Below are positions 32,695-43,015 of a stretch of DNA of 44,089 nucleotides, piece after piece. The notes beneath the pieces were generated by a model, which was given only the letters and a program-made list of their open reading frames with translations, was not told the origin of the DNA and ran no database searches. Each line of letters opens with the position of its first letter. Within the stretch, counting starts at the first letter, position 1. The DNA is from Anaerostipes hadrus ATCC 29173 = JCM 17467 (GTDB taxonomy: Bacteria > Bacillota > Clostridia > Lachnospirales > Lachnospiraceae): the NCBI RefSeq assembly GCF_030296915.1, contig NZ_AP028031.1, positions 2,760,001 through 2,804,089 on the forward strand. Direction: 5' to 3'. The translations under genes were made by a program, and so were the position numbers.

Positions 32695-33615
32695 CTAAAT
32701 TGATCTGATCATATCCACGATACGTTCTAACTCATCGCGTGAATAATACTCAATTTCTATTTTTCCTTTATTATTCTTCTTATTTTTGATACTGACTTTA
32801 CTTCCTAAAATCTGTTTCATAGATTCTTCTAATTCAGTGTAAAGGAAATCATGAACATCTTTTTCTTCTTTTTTATTTTTTTTGATTTTCTTCAGATCTT
32901 TTACCAGCTTTTCAATGTCTCTAACACTTAATTTTTCATCAAAAACTTTCTGAGCAATTTCATATTGTTTATCCTTATTTGAGATTGCTAATAAAGCTCT
33001 TGCATGTCCTGTGCTGATCATCTCTTCCTCTAGCATCTTCTGTACTCTTGGATCTAGTTTTAAAAGTCTTAATGAGTTGGTAATTGATGCACGACTCTTA
33101 CTTACTTTCGTCGCAACTTCATCCTGTTTTAATTCAAACTCTTCCATCAATCGCTTATAAGCCATTGCTTCTTCGATTGGATTTAAGTTATCTCTCTGAA
33201 TGTTTTCAATCAGTGCAATTTCTACAATTTCATTTTCATTGTATTTTCTGATCATAACTGGAACTTCATTCAATCCTGCCTGTTTTGCAGCTCTCCATCT
33301 TCTCTCCCCTGCAATGATCTCATAGAAATCATCCTTTGGAGTAACGAGGATTGGCTGTAACATTCCATACTGTTTAATAGAATCTGCAAGTTCCTGCAAC
33401 GTATCCTCATCAAACTGATTTCTTGGTTGATCTGGATTCGGCTCAATCTTATCGATTGGCAAAGTAAGTTCCTTTTTCGTTTCTTCTTTTTTCTTTGTTT
33501 TCGACGATCTCGAAACTTTTTTCTTTACCTGCTCAACGTCTTCTTCGTCAACGATTGGTGCTTTTGGAATCAGCGTATTTAAACCTCTTCCAAGTCCCAT
33601 TTTTTTTGCTGACAT
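32695..33615 (-). CDS. parB: chromosome partitioning protein ParB/Spo0J
   Basis: This 306-residue protein has the N-terminal ParA-stimulating motif (KKMGLGRGLNTLI), the CTPase/ParB domain (about 48-140) with PNPDQPRNQF and the GERRWRAAK box, and a helix-turn-helix (about 150-190, ELKQDEVATKVSKSRASITNSLRLLKL) that reads parS. A basic linker leads to a C-terminal dimerisation segment. It loads SMC near the origin and, in spore-formers, affects sporulation. Its start shares one base with the parA stop. Two parS sites lie just before parA. Confidence 0.96.
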   Translation of the reverse strand: MSAKKMGLGRGLNTLIPKAPIVDEEDVEQVKKKVSRSSKTKKKEETKKELTLPIDKIEPNPDQPRNQFDEDTLQELADSIKQYGMLQPILVTPKDDFYEIIAGERRWRAAKQAGLNEVPVMIRKYNENEIVEIALIENIQRDNLNPIEEAMAYKRLMEEFELKQDEVATKVSKSRASITNSLRLLKLDPRVQKMLEEEMISTGHARALLAISNKDKQYEIAQKVFDEKLSVRDIEKLVKDLKKIKKNKKEEKDVHDFLYTELEESMKQILGSKVSIKNKKNNKGKIEIEYYSRDELERIVDMIRSI

Positions 33616-34385
33616 TAATTTTCACCTCCATTTTCGATAACTTCTTCTGCCAGAAGGTCGTAACTTTCTGCTCCTGAAGAACGAGGGTCATACAAATTGA
33701 TTGGAAGTCCATGACTTGGTGCTTCTGCCAGACGTACATTTCTTGGGATGATCGTTTTGTAAATATTCTGATTCAAATATGATTTTACATTCTCAACAAC
33801 CTGCAATGACAGATTTGTTCTGGCATCATACATTGTAAATACAACACCCTCTATTGTAAGATCTGGATTCAAACTCTTCTGAATCAATTCAATCGTATAG
33901 ATCAACTGAGTTAATCCATCTAATGCATAAAATTCACATTGAATTGGAACGATCACTGTATTCGCTGCTGTCATCGCATTAACCGTTAGCATTCCCAATG
34001 CTGGCGGACAGTCAATAATTATGAAATCATATTGTTTCTTTACTTTCTCAAGATTATGTTTCATGATGAACTGCATCTTATCAACGGTCATCAATTCGAT
34101 CTCGGCTCCGGCCAGATTTCGATTTGCTGGAAGTAAGGATAAATTATCAAACAAGTCTTTAACGATACAATTCTGTATCTTCTCTTCTCCTGTGATCACC
34201 TCATAAGTTGTCTTATCCAGCTCGTTTTTTTCTAATCCCAAGCCACTGGTGGTATTCCCCTGTGGGTCCATATCAACGAGTAAAGTCTTTTTTCCTCTTG
34301 CAGCTAATGCTGCCGAAAGATTTACCGCTGTCGTTGTCTTCCCAACTCCACCTTTCTGGTTGGCAATTGCAATAATTCTTCCCAT
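33615..34385 (-). CDS. parA: chromosome partitioning ATPase ParA/Soj
   Basis: This 256-residue ATPase has the deviant Walker A motif KGGVGKTTT at about 10-18, switch I DMDPQGN (about 39-45) and Walker B FIIIDCPPALG. Length and motifs match the chromosomal Soj group, without an N-terminal regulatory domain. It works with ParB in origin segregation and, in Bacillus, controls DnaA. It is first in the parA-parB-DUF4446-serS unit. Confidence 0.97.
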   Translation of the reverse strand: MGRIIAIANQKGGVGKTTTAVNLSAALAARGKKTLLVDMDPQGNTTSGLGLEKNELDKTTYEVITGEEKIQNCIVKDLFDNLSLLPANRNLAGAEIELMTVDKMQFIMKHNLEKVKKQYDFIIIDCPPALGMLTVNAMTAANTVIVPIQCEFYALDGLTQLIYTIELIQKSLNPDLTIEGVVFTMYDARTNLSLQVVENVKSYLNQNIYKTIIPRNVRLAEAPSHGLPINLYDPRSSGAESYDLLAEEVIENGGEN

Positions 34386-34406
34386 TTTTTTCTCCTTTTG
34401 AACAAT

Positions 34407-34435
34407 ATTATAACACTAATTATTTTTCATTGCTA
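34407..34435 (-). promoter_or_regulatory. parA promoter
   Basis: On the minus strand the extended -10 TGT-TATAAT (34407-34415) has a poor -35 TAGCAA (34430-34435) 17 bases away. The -35 ends two bases from the first parS site, so ParB binding should affect transcription. Confidence 0.6.
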
Positions 34436-34437
34436 CA

Positions 34438-34453
34438 TGTTTCACGTGAAACA
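34438..34453. promoter_or_regulatory. parS: parS site 1
   Basis: TGTTTCACGTGAAACA is an exact match to the ParB/Spo0J recognition palindrome of Firmicutes. With site 2 it forms a 25-base direct repeat that extends to ATTTATTAA after the palindrome. Confidence 0.97.
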
Positions 34454-34517
34454 TTTATTAATTTTTGTGCAATTTCGCTTTTATAACTATTAAGATTCTT
34501 TTCGTTTTTATATTGAA

Positions 34518-34533
34518 TGTTTCACGTGAAACA
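34518..34533. promoter_or_regulatory. parS: parS site 2
   Basis: A second exact TGTTTCACGTGAAACA lies 80 bases from site 1 in the same context (ATG before, TTTATTAA after), between the argS terminator and the parA promoter. Confidence 0.97.
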
Positions 34534-34578
34534 TTTATTAAATAATCAATGCATACTACTATTTTTCAAGAAGAAAAA

Positions 34579-34608
34579 TGGAGTGTCTTCACAAATAAGA
34601 ACACTCCA
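34579..34608 (-). terminator. argS terminator
   Basis: Arms TGGAGTGT (34579-34586) and ACACTCCA (34601-34608) are followed by TTTTTCTTCTT on the minus strand, about 60 bases after the argS stop. Confidence 0.82.
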
Positions 34609-34669
34609 TAATTCCACATATTTTTTAAAATCTTATCATCTGCTATTTATTTACTCAAATTTGATTTTA

Positions 34670-36355
34670 TTACATTTGTTCAGGACACTGAATTCCTAAC
34701 AGATCCAAACCATCTTTAATTACTTGTTTTGCTAAGATCACAATCTTAACTCTCGCTTCTTTTAACTTCTGATCTTCCACATTACACTGGTTTTCATGAT
34801 AGAAACGGTTAAAACTTTGAGCTACTCCCATTACATATCTTGAGATTACAGATGGTTCTAATCTATCTGCTGCCACCTTGATCACTTCAGGGAATCTTTC
34901 AATCTCTTTTAATAATGCAACAGATGTTTCATCTGTTACTAAAGATGGATCGATCTCTCCAACTTCTGTGATTCCTGTTTTTCTTAATACACTTGCCGCA
35001 CGTGCATATGTGTACTGAACATAAGGACCTGTTTCCCCATCAAAGCTGTGTATCTTCTCCCATGTAAATGTTACATCTTTAATTCTCTGATTATATAGGT
35101 CATTAAAGATAATTGCTCCGATTCCAACTTTCTGTGCAACATCCTCTTTATCCTTCAGATCTGGATTCTTCTCTGCAATAATTTCTCTGATCTTAGATAC
35201 TGATTCTTTTAAGATATCTTCTGCATATACGATGTTACCACTTCTTGTAGAAAGTTTTCCACCTTCTAAACTTACTAATCCATAAGGTACATGAATTAAG
35301 TTTTCTTTAGCCCATTCATATCCCATTAACTCAACAACTTTAAATACTTGAGCAAAATGTAATTTCTGCTCTAATCCTGTAACATAAATACATTTATCAA
35401 AGTTATATTCTTTCTTACGATAGAAAATAGCAGCAAGATCACGAGTTGCATAAATACTGCTTCCGTCTTTCTTCATAACCAGACAAGGAGCCATATCATA
35501 TTCATCAAGATCAACGATCATTGCTCCTTCACTTTCTTTTAGCAGATTCTTTTCTTTTAATTCTTCTACAACTGCTGCTGTCTTATCACGATAGAAACTT
35601 TCTCCTGTATAATGATCAAAATCCATATTCAGCATCTTATAAATTCTCTTATATTCTACCATACTGATATCTTTGAACCATTCCCAGATAGATAAAGCTT
35701 CTTCATCTCCTTGTTCCATCTTCGCAAACCATTCACGTGCCTGATCATTTAATGTATCATCTTTCTCTGCTTCCTCATGGAATTTTACGTAGATTCTTAA
35801 TAACTCTGGAATACCTTTTTCTTCTACAGCTTCTTTACTGCCCCATTTTTTATATGCAACGATCAGTTTACCAAACTGTGTTCCCCAATCACCTAAGTGA
35901 TTAATTCTTTCTACCTTATATCCAAGCTTATCAAAAATATGATATAAAGAGTTTCCAATAATCGTTGTTCTTAAATGTCCAACGTGGAAGTTCTTTGCAA
36001 TGTTTGGAGAAGAATAATCGATACATACTGTTTTTCCTTTTCCAATTTCCTGTGCACCATAAGTACCGTTTACCTTTGCCAGTACTTCTTTTACATAATT
36101 CTCTTTATTCAAGAAGAAGTTTACATATGGTCCCATTGCTTCTACTTTTGATACATCTTCACTTGCAGGAATCTTTTCTGCAATCTCTGTTGCGATCATA
36201 TTCGGAGCTTTACGAAATACTTTTGCTAACTGAAAACATGGAAATGCAAAATCTCCCATATCATCTTTTGGTGGTATTTCAAGAATCCCATCAATTGTTT
36301 CTTTATCTAATTCTTCAATTGTTTGATCTAGTAGATCAATAACTTTATTTCTCAT
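34670..36355 (-). CDS. argS: arginyl-tRNA synthetase
   Basis: This 561-residue class I synthetase has the N-terminal tRNA-recognition domain (about 1-85), the HIGH signature as HVGH in SPNIAKNFHVGHLRTT (about 115-130), GGKLSTRSGN in place of a canonical KMSKS loop, as is usual for ArgRS, and the alpha-helical anticodon-binding domain ending at residue 561 (QTMIE-type end is not part of it). It charges tRNA-Arg and needs the tRNA for activation. The gene follows the unrecognised coiled-coil gene by 12 bases. Confidence 0.96.
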   Translation of the reverse strand: MRNKVIDLLDQTIEELDKETIDGILEIPPKDDMGDFAFPCFQLAKVFRKAPNMIATEIAEKIPASEDVSKVEAMGPYVNFFLNKENYVKEVLAKVNGTYGAQEIGKGKTVCIDYSSPNIAKNFHVGHLRTTIIGNSLYHIFDKLGYKVERINHLGDWGTQFGKLIVAYKKWGSKEAVEEKGIPELLRIYVKFHEEAEKDDTLNDQAREWFAKMEQGDEEALSIWEWFKDISMVEYKRIYKMLNMDFDHYTGESFYRDKTAAVVEELKEKNLLKESEGAMIVDLDEYDMAPCLVMKKDGSSIYATRDLAAIFYRKKEYNFDKCIYVTGLEQKLHFAQVFKVVELMGYEWAKENLIHVPYGLVSLEGGKLSTRSGNIVYAEDILKESVSKIREIIAEKNPDLKDKEDVAQKVGIGAIIFNDLYNQRIKDVTFTWEKIHSFDGETGPYVQYTYARAASVLRKTGITEVGEIDPSLVTDETSVALLKEIERFPEVIKVAADRLEPSVISRYVMGVAQSFNRFYHENQCNVEDQKLKEARVKIVILAKQVIKDGLDLLGIQCPEQM

Positions 36356-36367
36356 AATCTTCCCTTT

Positions 36368-37120
36368 CTACATCTCTATCATAGTCTGGATCACCACTGC
36401 ATTTGTTTTCCATCGTTCAATAGAAAATTCTTTTGTTAGTTTATTTTCTAAAACAGAACGCTTCTCATAGAAATCTTTTGCATTTTTTATAACTTTTGGT
36501 TTCGCTTCAATATTAATTAATATTTTATACTCATCAATATTCATTTCAAAATTAAGAACAAAAACACCTATCTCATTTAAAAGACTCTCCAACACTGCCT
36601 GAAAACCTTTTAAAAATGAAAATGTCATGCATACTTTTGAGCTCTCTGATGAATCCTGATAATTGATACGTTGTGTTGGATAAAGTTTCTTAACATATCC
36701 CATCAACTGTTCAAATGCTGGAACAAACAATATTTTCTGATCTTCCCTTTCCACAAATTCTTCTGCAAAAAGGCAAGTCTCTTCCAGTCCCTTCTGGTAA
36801 TCATGTAATTTTGTTATCTTTTCTTCTTTTTCACGCAGGATCATCTGAAATTCATGAATCTCTTTCTCAATCTGAATCATATCCTCAGAAACAGGCTGCT
36901 TCTCCTCCTCAATCTCCAGTGGAAGCGGAGAAAATACCTTTCGGATCTGATAAATCTTCTGCTGATTATTGATCGCACCTTCTTTTTCATTCTTCTCCTG
37001 AATCATATCCTGCATCTTATGATTCAGTTGATTTCGATCAGTTTTCAATTCCTGAATCTGTTCTTCCAAATAGTCATATAACTGATCGATCAGGTGACTT
37101 TTATCTTTGTTTTTTTCCAT
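36368..37120 (-). CDS. unrecognised coiled-coil protein between rsmG and argS
   Basis: This 250-residue soluble protein has no signal peptide or membrane helix. Residues about 1-125 are charged and rich in Glu, Lys and Gln with a heptad-like pattern (QLYDYLEEQIQELKTDRNQL), predicting a long coiled coil. Residues about 130-250 look like a mixed alpha/beta domain (KVCMTFSFLKGFQAVLESLL, then YKILINIEAKPKV). I do not recognise a family. Position next to origin-proximal housekeeping genes might suggest a chromosome or cell-cycle role, but there is no direct evidence. Confidence 0.65.
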   Translation of the reverse strand: MEKNKDKSHLIDQLYDYLEEQIQELKTDRNQLNHKMQDMIQEKNEKEGAINNQQKIYQIRKVFSPLPLEIEEEKQPVSEDMIQIEKEIHEFQMILREKEEKITKLHDYQKGLEETCLFAEEFVEREDQKILFVPAFEQLMGYVKKLYPTQRINYQDSSESSKVCMTFSFLKGFQAVLESLLNEIGVFVLNFEMNIDEYKILINIEAKPKVIKNAKDFYEKRSVLENKLTKEFSIERWKTNAVVIQTMIEM

Positions 37121-37179
37121 AATTTTCCCACTTTCTTTTTATCATAAACGATAAGGAAAAGAAATGAAAGTATAAACTT

Positions 37180-37890
37180 CTAGCAAATCGGTTCTTTTGT
37201 CGGCAATCCTGCTTTTCTCGGAAAACGTTTTGGTGTTGCTTTTGTCTTATGAATCTTTAAGATCGTTCTCGCCATATCCGTATCCGGAATCTCAAAAGAA
37301 ATAATATCCTCAATGCTGCCGCCTAAAATTTTCACTGCTTTCTTTGAATTTGCTGCTTCCTCTTTAATATCTCCTGATTTATATGGCAGAAAATATCCAT
37401 CCTCTTTTACATAAGGAAGACAATATTCTGATAAAACTGTCAGATTGGCAACAGCCCTTGAAACAACATAATCAAATTGTTCTCTATATTCCTTTTGTTT
37501 TGCAAAATCTTCCGCTCTTCCATGAATTGCTGTAATCTTTTCAAGTCCAAGTGCTTCTATCACTTCATTTAAGAATTTAATACGCTTATTTAAAGAATCC
37601 AGTAACACAATCTCTAATTCTGGAAATGCGATCTTTAATGGAATTCCTGGAAATCCCGCACCTGTTCCAATATCAAGAATTTTCTGACCAGTTAAAGAAA
37701 CTCCACTCTTGATCAATGCAAGACTATCAGCAAAGTGTTTATCGATCACTTCATTCTTCTCTGTGATTGCTGTCAGATTCATCACTTTATTCTTCTCAAC
37801 AAGCATCTCATAGTATGTTTCAAACTGCTCTAACTGATGATCGCTCAATTTAATTCCAAATGCAGCTGCTTTTTCTCTTAATCTCTCCAT
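37180..37890 (-). CDS. rsmG: 16S rRNA (guanine-527 N7) methyltransferase
   Basis: This 236-residue enzyme methylates G527 of 16S rRNA with S-adenosylmethionine. The SAM-binding motif ILDIGTGAGFPGIPLKI (about 70-86) and the later VVSRAVANL (about 136-144) are those of RsmG/GidB. Loss of RsmG is known to give low-level streptomycin resistance. It follows mnmG by 3 bases in the conserved mnmE-mnmG-rsmG order. Confidence 0.96.
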   Translation of the reverse strand: MERLREKAAAFGIKLSDHQLEQFETYYEMLVEKNKVMNLTAITEKNEVIDKHFADSLALIKSGVSLTGQKILDIGTGAGFPGIPLKIAFPELEIVLLDSLNKRIKFLNEVIEALGLEKITAIHGRAEDFAKQKEYREQFDYVVSRAVANLTVLSEYCLPYVKEDGYFLPYKSGDIKEEAANSKKAVKILGGSIEDIISFEIPDTDMARTILKIHKTKATPKRFPRKAGLPTKEPIC

Positions 37891-37893
37891 CTG

Positions 37894-39777
37894 TTATCTC
37901 CTGTGGTGCATCTGTTCCAGATAAATCAGTAATACAGAAATATCCGCTGGTGATACTCCTGAAATTCTAGATGCCTGTCCGATGGAAGATGGGCGGATCT
38001 TTGATAACTTTTGTTTCGCTTCAATTCGTAAGCTTCCAACATCTTCGTAATCAATATCTTCCGGAATTCTCTTCTTTTCCATCTTCTTAAACTGTTTTAC
38101 CTGTGACAGCTGGCGTTTGATATATCCTTCATATTTAATATTAATATTTACCTGTTCCTGAACATCCAGATCATACTCTGGTCTCTCTGGATCGATTGGT
38201 GCCAAATCCATATAAGTAAGCTCCGGTCGACGGATCAGTTCTGTCATTTTAGCAGATGATTTTAATGTTGTACTTCCAAGCTCTTCAAGTAATGACTGCA
38301 CATTTTTAGACGCACCCACATTAATATCCTCTAGTCGTTTCATCTCATCTTCGATCTGCTGTTCTTTTACTAATAATTTATCATATCTTTCCTGACTGAT
38401 CAGTCCTGCTTCATATCCGATCTTGGTCAGACGAAGATCGGCATTATCCTGACGAAGCAACAATCGATATTCTGCTCTTGATGTCATCATACGATATGGT
38501 TCCTGTGTTTCTTTTGTTACCAGATCGTCGATCAAAACTCCAATATAAGCCTGTGAACGATCTAAAATAATTGGATCTTTTTCTTGCAGTTTGCGTGCAG
38601 CATTGATACCTGCCATCAGACCTTGTGCTGCTGCCTCTTCATATCCTGAACTTCCATTAAACTGCCCACCAGAAAATAACCCGTCAATCTCTTTAAATTC
38701 CAATGAAGCTTTTAGCTGTGTCGCATCAATACAATCATATTCAATTGCATAAGCATTTCTCACAATCTTAGCATTCTCTAATCCTGGCACACTGTGATAC
38801 ATCTTATACTGTACATCTTCCGGCAACGAGCTTGACATACCACCAACATACATCTCATTCGTGTATTCGCCCTCTGGCTCAATAAATACCTGATGTCTAT
38901 TCTTATCTGGAAATTTCACGATCTTATCTTCGATCGATGGGCAGTATCTAGGTCCTGTTCCTTCAATTGCACCAGAAAATAACGGTGATCTGTGAATATT
39001 TTCTTTAATGATCTCATGTGTTTCTTCCGTCGTATAAGTTAACCAACAGGAAATCTGATCTCTCTTAATATCTTCTTCCTTATTTGTAAAACTGAATGGA
39101 ACAATTCTCTCGTCTCCAAACTGTTCTGCCATCTTAGAAAAATCAATCGTATTCTTATCAATTCTGGCTGGTGTCCCTGTCTTAAATCGTCTCATGGAGA
39201 TTCCATGACTCTTCAAGGAATCTGTCAGGTAATTTGCTGCCTGAAGTCCATTTGGTCCTGTATGATTGCTGACTTCTCCATAAATACAGCGCGCCTTTAA
39301 ATATGTTCCTGTCGTTAAGACAACAGCTTTTGCATAGTAAACAGCTCCTGAATATGTCTTAACACCTTTGATCTTCCCATCTTCAACAAGAATCTCTGTA
39401 ACTTCGCCCTGACGAAGTGTAAGATTTGGTGTATTTCCCATCACCTGTGTCATGGAAATAGAATACATCTTCTTATCTGCCTGTGCTCTTAAAGAATGCA
39501 CTGCCGGCCCTTTCGATTTATTCAACATCTTAGACTGTAGATAAGTCTTATCAATATTTTTACCCATCTCACCGCCCAATGCATCAATTTCTTTTACCAG
39601 ATGTCCTTTGGAACTTCCTCCAATATTGGGATTACATGGCATCAATGCAACACTATCCATGCTTACTGTAAAACAAATCGTTTCAAATCCCATTCTGGCT
39701 GCTGCAAGTGCAGCTTCGCATCCGGCATGACCTGCACCTACAACAATAATATCATATTTTTCTTCTAAATTATTCAT
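37894..39777 (-). CDS. mnmG: tRNA uridine-5-carboxymethylaminomethyl modification enzyme, FAD subunit
   Basis: This 627-residue protein has the FAD-binding motif [19 protein letters not shown] (about 12-30), the MnmG signature [12 protein letters not shown] and [18 protein letters not shown], plus a C-terminal helical domain that binds MnmE (about 560-620). With MnmE it builds the cmnm5 or nm5 group on the wobble uridine of tRNAs using folate and FAD. It follows mnmE by 2 bases. Confidence 0.97.
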   Translation of the reverse strand: MNNLEEKYDIIVVGAGHAGCEAALAAARMGFETICFTVSMDSVALMPCNPNIGGSSKGHLVKEIDALGGEMGKNIDKTYLQSKMLNKSKGPAVHSLRAQADKKMYSISMTQVMGNTPNLTLRQGEVTEILVEDGKIKGVKTYSGAVYYAKAVVLTTGTYLKARCIYGEVSNHTGPNGLQAANYLTDSLKSHGISMRRFKTGTPARIDKNTIDFSKMAEQFGDERIVPFSFTNKEEDIKRDQISCWLTYTTEETHEIIKENIHRSPLFSGAIEGTGPRYCPSIEDKIVKFPDKNRHQVFIEPEGEYTNEMYVGGMSSSLPEDVQYKMYHSVPGLENAKIVRNAYAIEYDCIDATQLKASLEFKEIDGLFSGGQFNGSSGYEEAAAQGLMAGINAARKLQEKDPIILDRSQAYIGVLIDDLVTKETQEPYRMMTSRAEYRLLLRQDNADLRLTKIGYEAGLISQERYDKLLVKEQQIEDEMKRLEDINVGASKNVQSLLEELGSTTLKSSAKMTELIRRPELTYMDLAPIDPERPEYDLDVQEQVNINIKYEGYIKRQLSQVKQFKKMEKKRIPEDIDYEDVGSLRIEAKQKLSKIRPSSIGQASRISGVSPADISVLLIYLEQMHHRR

Positions 39778-39779
39778 CT

Positions 39780-41156
39780 TTATTTACCCATACAAAATTC
39801 TGCAAAAATCTCATTTACCAGATCTTCTCCCACAGATTCTCCTGTGATAAATCCTAAATGCTCATATGCATCCAAAAGATCAATGGAGAAGAAGTCTTCC
39901 GGCATTCCATCTTCAATACTCTGCAACACCATAGCAAGACTCTTTAAAGCTTCACTTACTTCTGTTTTATGTCTCATGTTCGTCAAATAAATCTCATCAT
40001 TAAAGGATACATGTCCTTCAAAGAAAATATCCTGGATCAGCTGATACAATTCTTCAATTCCAGTCTGCTCTTTGGCTGAAATCTGCACAATCTGCTCAAA
40101 TCCTTTTTCTTTGAGATCTGATACCTTCACCACCTGATCAAGATCTGCTTTGTTTAATAATACGATTGTCTGCTTATCTTCAATCAGCTCCATAATCTCT
40201 TCATCATCTTTTGTTAATGGATCTGAAGTATCCACAACATATAATACAAGATCCGCTTTTGTCAACAAATCTTTTGCTTTATCCACACCGATCTTCTCAA
40301 TGAGATCATTCGTATCTCTGATTCCTGCTGTGTCAATGATATTCAACGGAATCCCTTTAATCTGAATAGATTCTTCTAACGTATCTCTTGTTGTTCCTGC
40401 AATATCTGTGACGATCGCTCGTTCTTCTCCAAGTAATACATTTAACACAGATGATTTTCCAGCATTCGGTTTCCCAACGATAACTGTCTGAATTCCCTCT
40501 TTCAGAATTCTTCCATTATCAGCATTCTCCAAAAATGCATTTAACTGATTTATGATCACTTCGACTTGATCTTTCAATTCATCTGAAAATCCGTCCACAC
40601 TGTAATGTTCCGGATCATCTAATGCAGATTCAATAAACGCCACACTGTGAATGATCTGTTTTCGAATCTCTGTGATCTTCTTTCCTAACGCACCCTCTAA
40701 CTGCTTTAAAGATGTACTCATTGCAAATTCATTCTTGGACTGAATTAGATCCATAACTGCTTCAGCCTCAGAAAGATCGATCCTTCCATTCAAAAATGCT
40801 CTCTTTGTAAATTCTCCTGGCTCAGCTGGCGTTGCTCCTGCCTTAAATACTGCTTCCAGAACCTTCTTCATAACAACCACACCACCGTGGCAGTTAATCT
40901 CAACAACATCTTCTGCTGTATAAGAATGAGGTCCTTTCATAACTAATACAATACATTCATCTAGCAATGTGCTTTCATCATAGACATGTCCATAATGTGC
41001 CGTATATGTCTTTACATCTTTGATCTTCTTATCTTTTTTCTTCGGTTTAAATACTTTTTCAATAATATCAAGTGCCTCATCTCCACTGATCCTGATAATT
41101 CCAATCCCACTGTTAGTCATTGGAGTGGCAATTGCTGCAATCGTATTTGATTTCAT
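39780..41156 (-). CDS. mnmE: tRNA modification GTPase
   Basis: This 458-residue protein has the N-terminal folate-binding domain (about 1-120, [21 protein letters not shown]), a helical domain and an inserted G domain (about 218-380). The G domain has P-loop [10 protein letters not shown]2/G3 elements TRDTLEE and DTAGIRD, and NKAD. The C-terminal end FCMGK carries the conserved Cys of the C-[IVM]-G-K motif. It works with MnmG. A terminator lies directly upstream, between jag and mnmE, so it needs read-through or a promoter within jag. Confidence 0.97.
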   Translation of the reverse strand: MKSNTIAAIATPMTNSGIGIIRISGDEALDIIEKVFKPKKKDKKIKDVKTYTAHYGHVYDESTLLDECIVLVMKGPHSYTAEDVVEINCHGGVVVMKKVLEAVFKAGATPAEPGEFTKRAFLNGRIDLSEAEAVMDLIQSKNEFAMSTSLKQLEGALGKKITEIRKQIIHSVAFIESALDDPEHYSVDGFSDELKDQVEVIINQLNAFLENADNGRILKEGIQTVIVGKPNAGKSSVLNVLLGEERAIVTDIAGTTRDTLEESIQIKGIPLNIIDTAGIRDTNDLIEKIGVDKAKDLLTKADLVLYVVDTSDPLTKDDEEIMELIEDKQTIVLLNKADLDQVVKVSDLKEKGFEQIVQISAKEQTGIEELYQLIQDIFFEGHVSFNDEIYLTNMRHKTEVSEALKSLAMVLQSIEDGMPEDFFSIDLLDAYEHLGFITGESVGEDLVNEIFAEFCMGK

Positions 41157-41174
41157 ATAATATACCTCAAAAAA

Positions 41175-41198
41175 GGGCTGCCTAAATTAAGGCAGCCC
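41175..41198 (-). terminator. terminator between jag and mnmE
   Basis: Perfect GC-rich 9-bp arms GGGCTGCCT (41175-41183) and AGGCAGCCC (41190-41198) are followed by TTTTTT on the minus strand. This is a strong intrinsic terminator inside the usual origin-proximal operon. Confidence 0.93.
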
Positions 41199-41204
41199 TA
41201 TATC

Positions 41205-42011
41205 TTATTTTTTAAGCATAACAACAACTTTACGATAAGGATCCTTACCTTCGCTCTTTGTGATCACTTCTGGATCTCTCTGCAATGCAGAATGGATGAT
41301 TCTACGCTCATTTGGATTCATTGGTTCTAAGTAAATAGGTTTCTTATTCTTCTTTACTTTATAAGCAATGCTTCCAGCTAATTTCTCTAAAGTCTGCTGT
41401 CTTCTTTCTCTATAATTTTCTGTATCAAGCTTGATCTTTACAAAAGAATCGCTTTCTTTATTCACATAAAGACTTATAAGATACTGCAGGGCATCCAGTG
41501 TCTGTCCATGCTTACCGATCAATGCACCCATCTTCTCTCCAGATACATTGATGTTTAATACGTTATCTCTGCGGTTGTAGTAAAGATTCAACTTTGGATC
41601 AAGTCCCATTGCTCTTAATACTTCATCTAAATACTTCTCTGTATCTTTGACGATCTGATCAATGTTTTCTGGTGTCTTATTTTTTCTTGGTTCCTTTACA
41701 GGAACTTCATCTTTCACCTTTGGACTCTTCTTAGGCTGACGATTTGATTTCTCATCGACCTTCTTTGATGGCTTTTTCTCAGCTTTTTTCTTTGGTTGTT
41801 CCTTTTCTATTGTCTGAGACTTCATAACTTCTGTCTCTTTTTCTTCTTCTTTAATTTCAATGATCACAGGTTTCTTAAATAACCCTAAAAATCCATTACT
41901 ACCTGAATCGATCACTGTATACTTGAGGTCTGTACTTGGAATTCCTAACTCCATTGCAGCATTCATAACTGCATCAGATTCAGTTTTACCAGTAAATCTC
42001 TTTGCTGACAT
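41205..42011 (-). CDS. jag: Jag/KhpB RNA-binding protein (SpoIIIJ-associated)
   Basis: This 268-residue protein has an N-terminal Jag domain (about 1-52, with FTGKTESDAVMNAAMEL and GFLGLFKKP), a very Lys/Glu-rich linker (about 55-110), a KH domain (about 135-195, GALIGKHGQTLDALQYL holding the GxxG loop) and a C-terminal R3H domain (ending NERRIIHSALQRD). KhpB with KhpA is an RNA chaperone affecting cell elongation in related bacteria. It follows yidC by 2 bases, as usual. Confidence 0.94.
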   Translation of the reverse strand: MSAKRFTGKTESDAVMNAAMELGIPSTDLKYTVIDSGSNGFLGLFKKPVIIEIKEEEKETEVMKSQTIEKEQPKKKAEKKPSKKVDEKSNRQPKKSPKVKDEVPVKEPRKNKTPENIDQIVKDTEKYLDEVLRAMGLDPKLNLYYNRRDNVLNINVSGEKMGALIGKHGQTLDALQYLISLYVNKESDSFVKIKLDTENYRERRQQTLEKLAGSIAYKVKKNKKPIYLEPMNPNERRIIHSALQRDPEVITKSEGKDPYRKVVVMLKK

Positions 42012-42013
42012 CC

Positions 42014-43015
42014 TTATTTACCTCCCTTGTTTTTATTGAGTGCATTTGCTTTTGAAGCAATTCCTCCTTTAGAATTTCCTGAATATTCAATATTCTGTGT
42101 TGATTTCAGGTTTGCACTCTTCTTGATATTAGAATCTGCTCCTTGCTGTCCCTGCTGTTCTGCTTGCATTCCTAACATCTTTTCATATAGAGAAGGTCCT
42201 TTTTTCTTTTTCTTCTTTGCAGCCTTCTCACGGCTCTTTTCAATAATCTTATCCATATCAGCATGATCATAATGATAATTAAAAGCGACCTGCTGGATAT
42301 ACTGGAATAATGCACTTGCTGACCAGTAAAGACCGATACCGATCGGTAATGAAATACACATTACAAATGACATTAAAGGCATTGTGTACATCATACTTTT
42401 TGTCATTCCTGCTCCTGGTGTGCTGTCATCCATTTGTGTTGTAGACATAGATGTCTTTGCACTTAAGAACTGGAAGATAAAAGATAATACTGGAATGATC
42501 AATAATGGTGTTAATCTGAATCCTGGTGCTGAATTTAAATCCATACCTAAGAATAAGTTTGGTTTAAATTGTACATCTCTTGCGATCTGAGGAATATAAG
42601 TATTAACTCCACGAATTACATAATACAGTGCCATGATGATCGGAAACTGAATTAATGTTGGTAAACATCCACCTGTTGGACTTGAACCATATTTTGCATA
42701 AACCTTCTGCATCTCTTCCTGCTGTTTCATCATAGATGCCTGGTCTCTTTTATTACGATATTTTTTTGTAATCTTATTAATCTCTGGCTGCATATGCTGA
42801 TTGATCTTCATAGATCTCTGCTGTTTCATAGTAACAGGTAATAAGATCAATTTAGAAACCAATGTAAATAAAATAATACATAAACCGACATTATAGATTC
42901 CCATTGCAGCTAATCCATCATAGATTGCTCGAATGATCCAACCAAAAATAATTACAAACGGAGCTAAGATTCCTCCGTTACCCGTGCTCTGCTGGGCTTG
43001 TGCCAATAACATCAT
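42014..43015 (-). CDS. yidC: YidC/SpoIIIJ membrane protein insertase
   Basis: This protein of 333 residues is placed from the ATG at 43015, which overlaps the yidD stop as ATGA and has AAAGGTG upstream; a GTG nine bases earlier is possible. It has about five membrane helices in the Firmicute YidC1 pattern, the cytoplasmic loop between helices 1 and 2 ([20 protein letters not shown]), and a catalytic-groove helix region with [20 protein letters not shown]. No lipoprotein Cys is seen at the N terminus. The tail after about 255 is Lys-rich, then Gln/Asn/Lys-rich. It inserts small membrane proteins with or without Sec. Confidence 0.95.
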   Translation of the reverse strand: MMLLAQAQQSTGNGGILAPFVIIFGWIIRAIYDGLAAMGIYNVGLCIILFTLVSKLILLPVTMKQQRSMKINQHMQPEINKITKKYRNKRDQASMMKQQEEMQKVYAKYGSSPTGGCLPTLIQFPIIMALYYVIRGVNTYIPQIARDVQFKPNLFLGMDLNSAPGFRLTPLLIIPVLSFIFQFLSAKTSMSTTQMDDSTPGAGMTKSMMYTMPLMSFVMCISLPIGIGLYWSASALFQYIQQVAFNYHYDHADMDKIIEKSREKAAKKKKKKGPSLYEKMLGMQAEQQGQQGADSNIKKSANLKSTQNIEYSGNSKGGIASKANALNKNKGGK

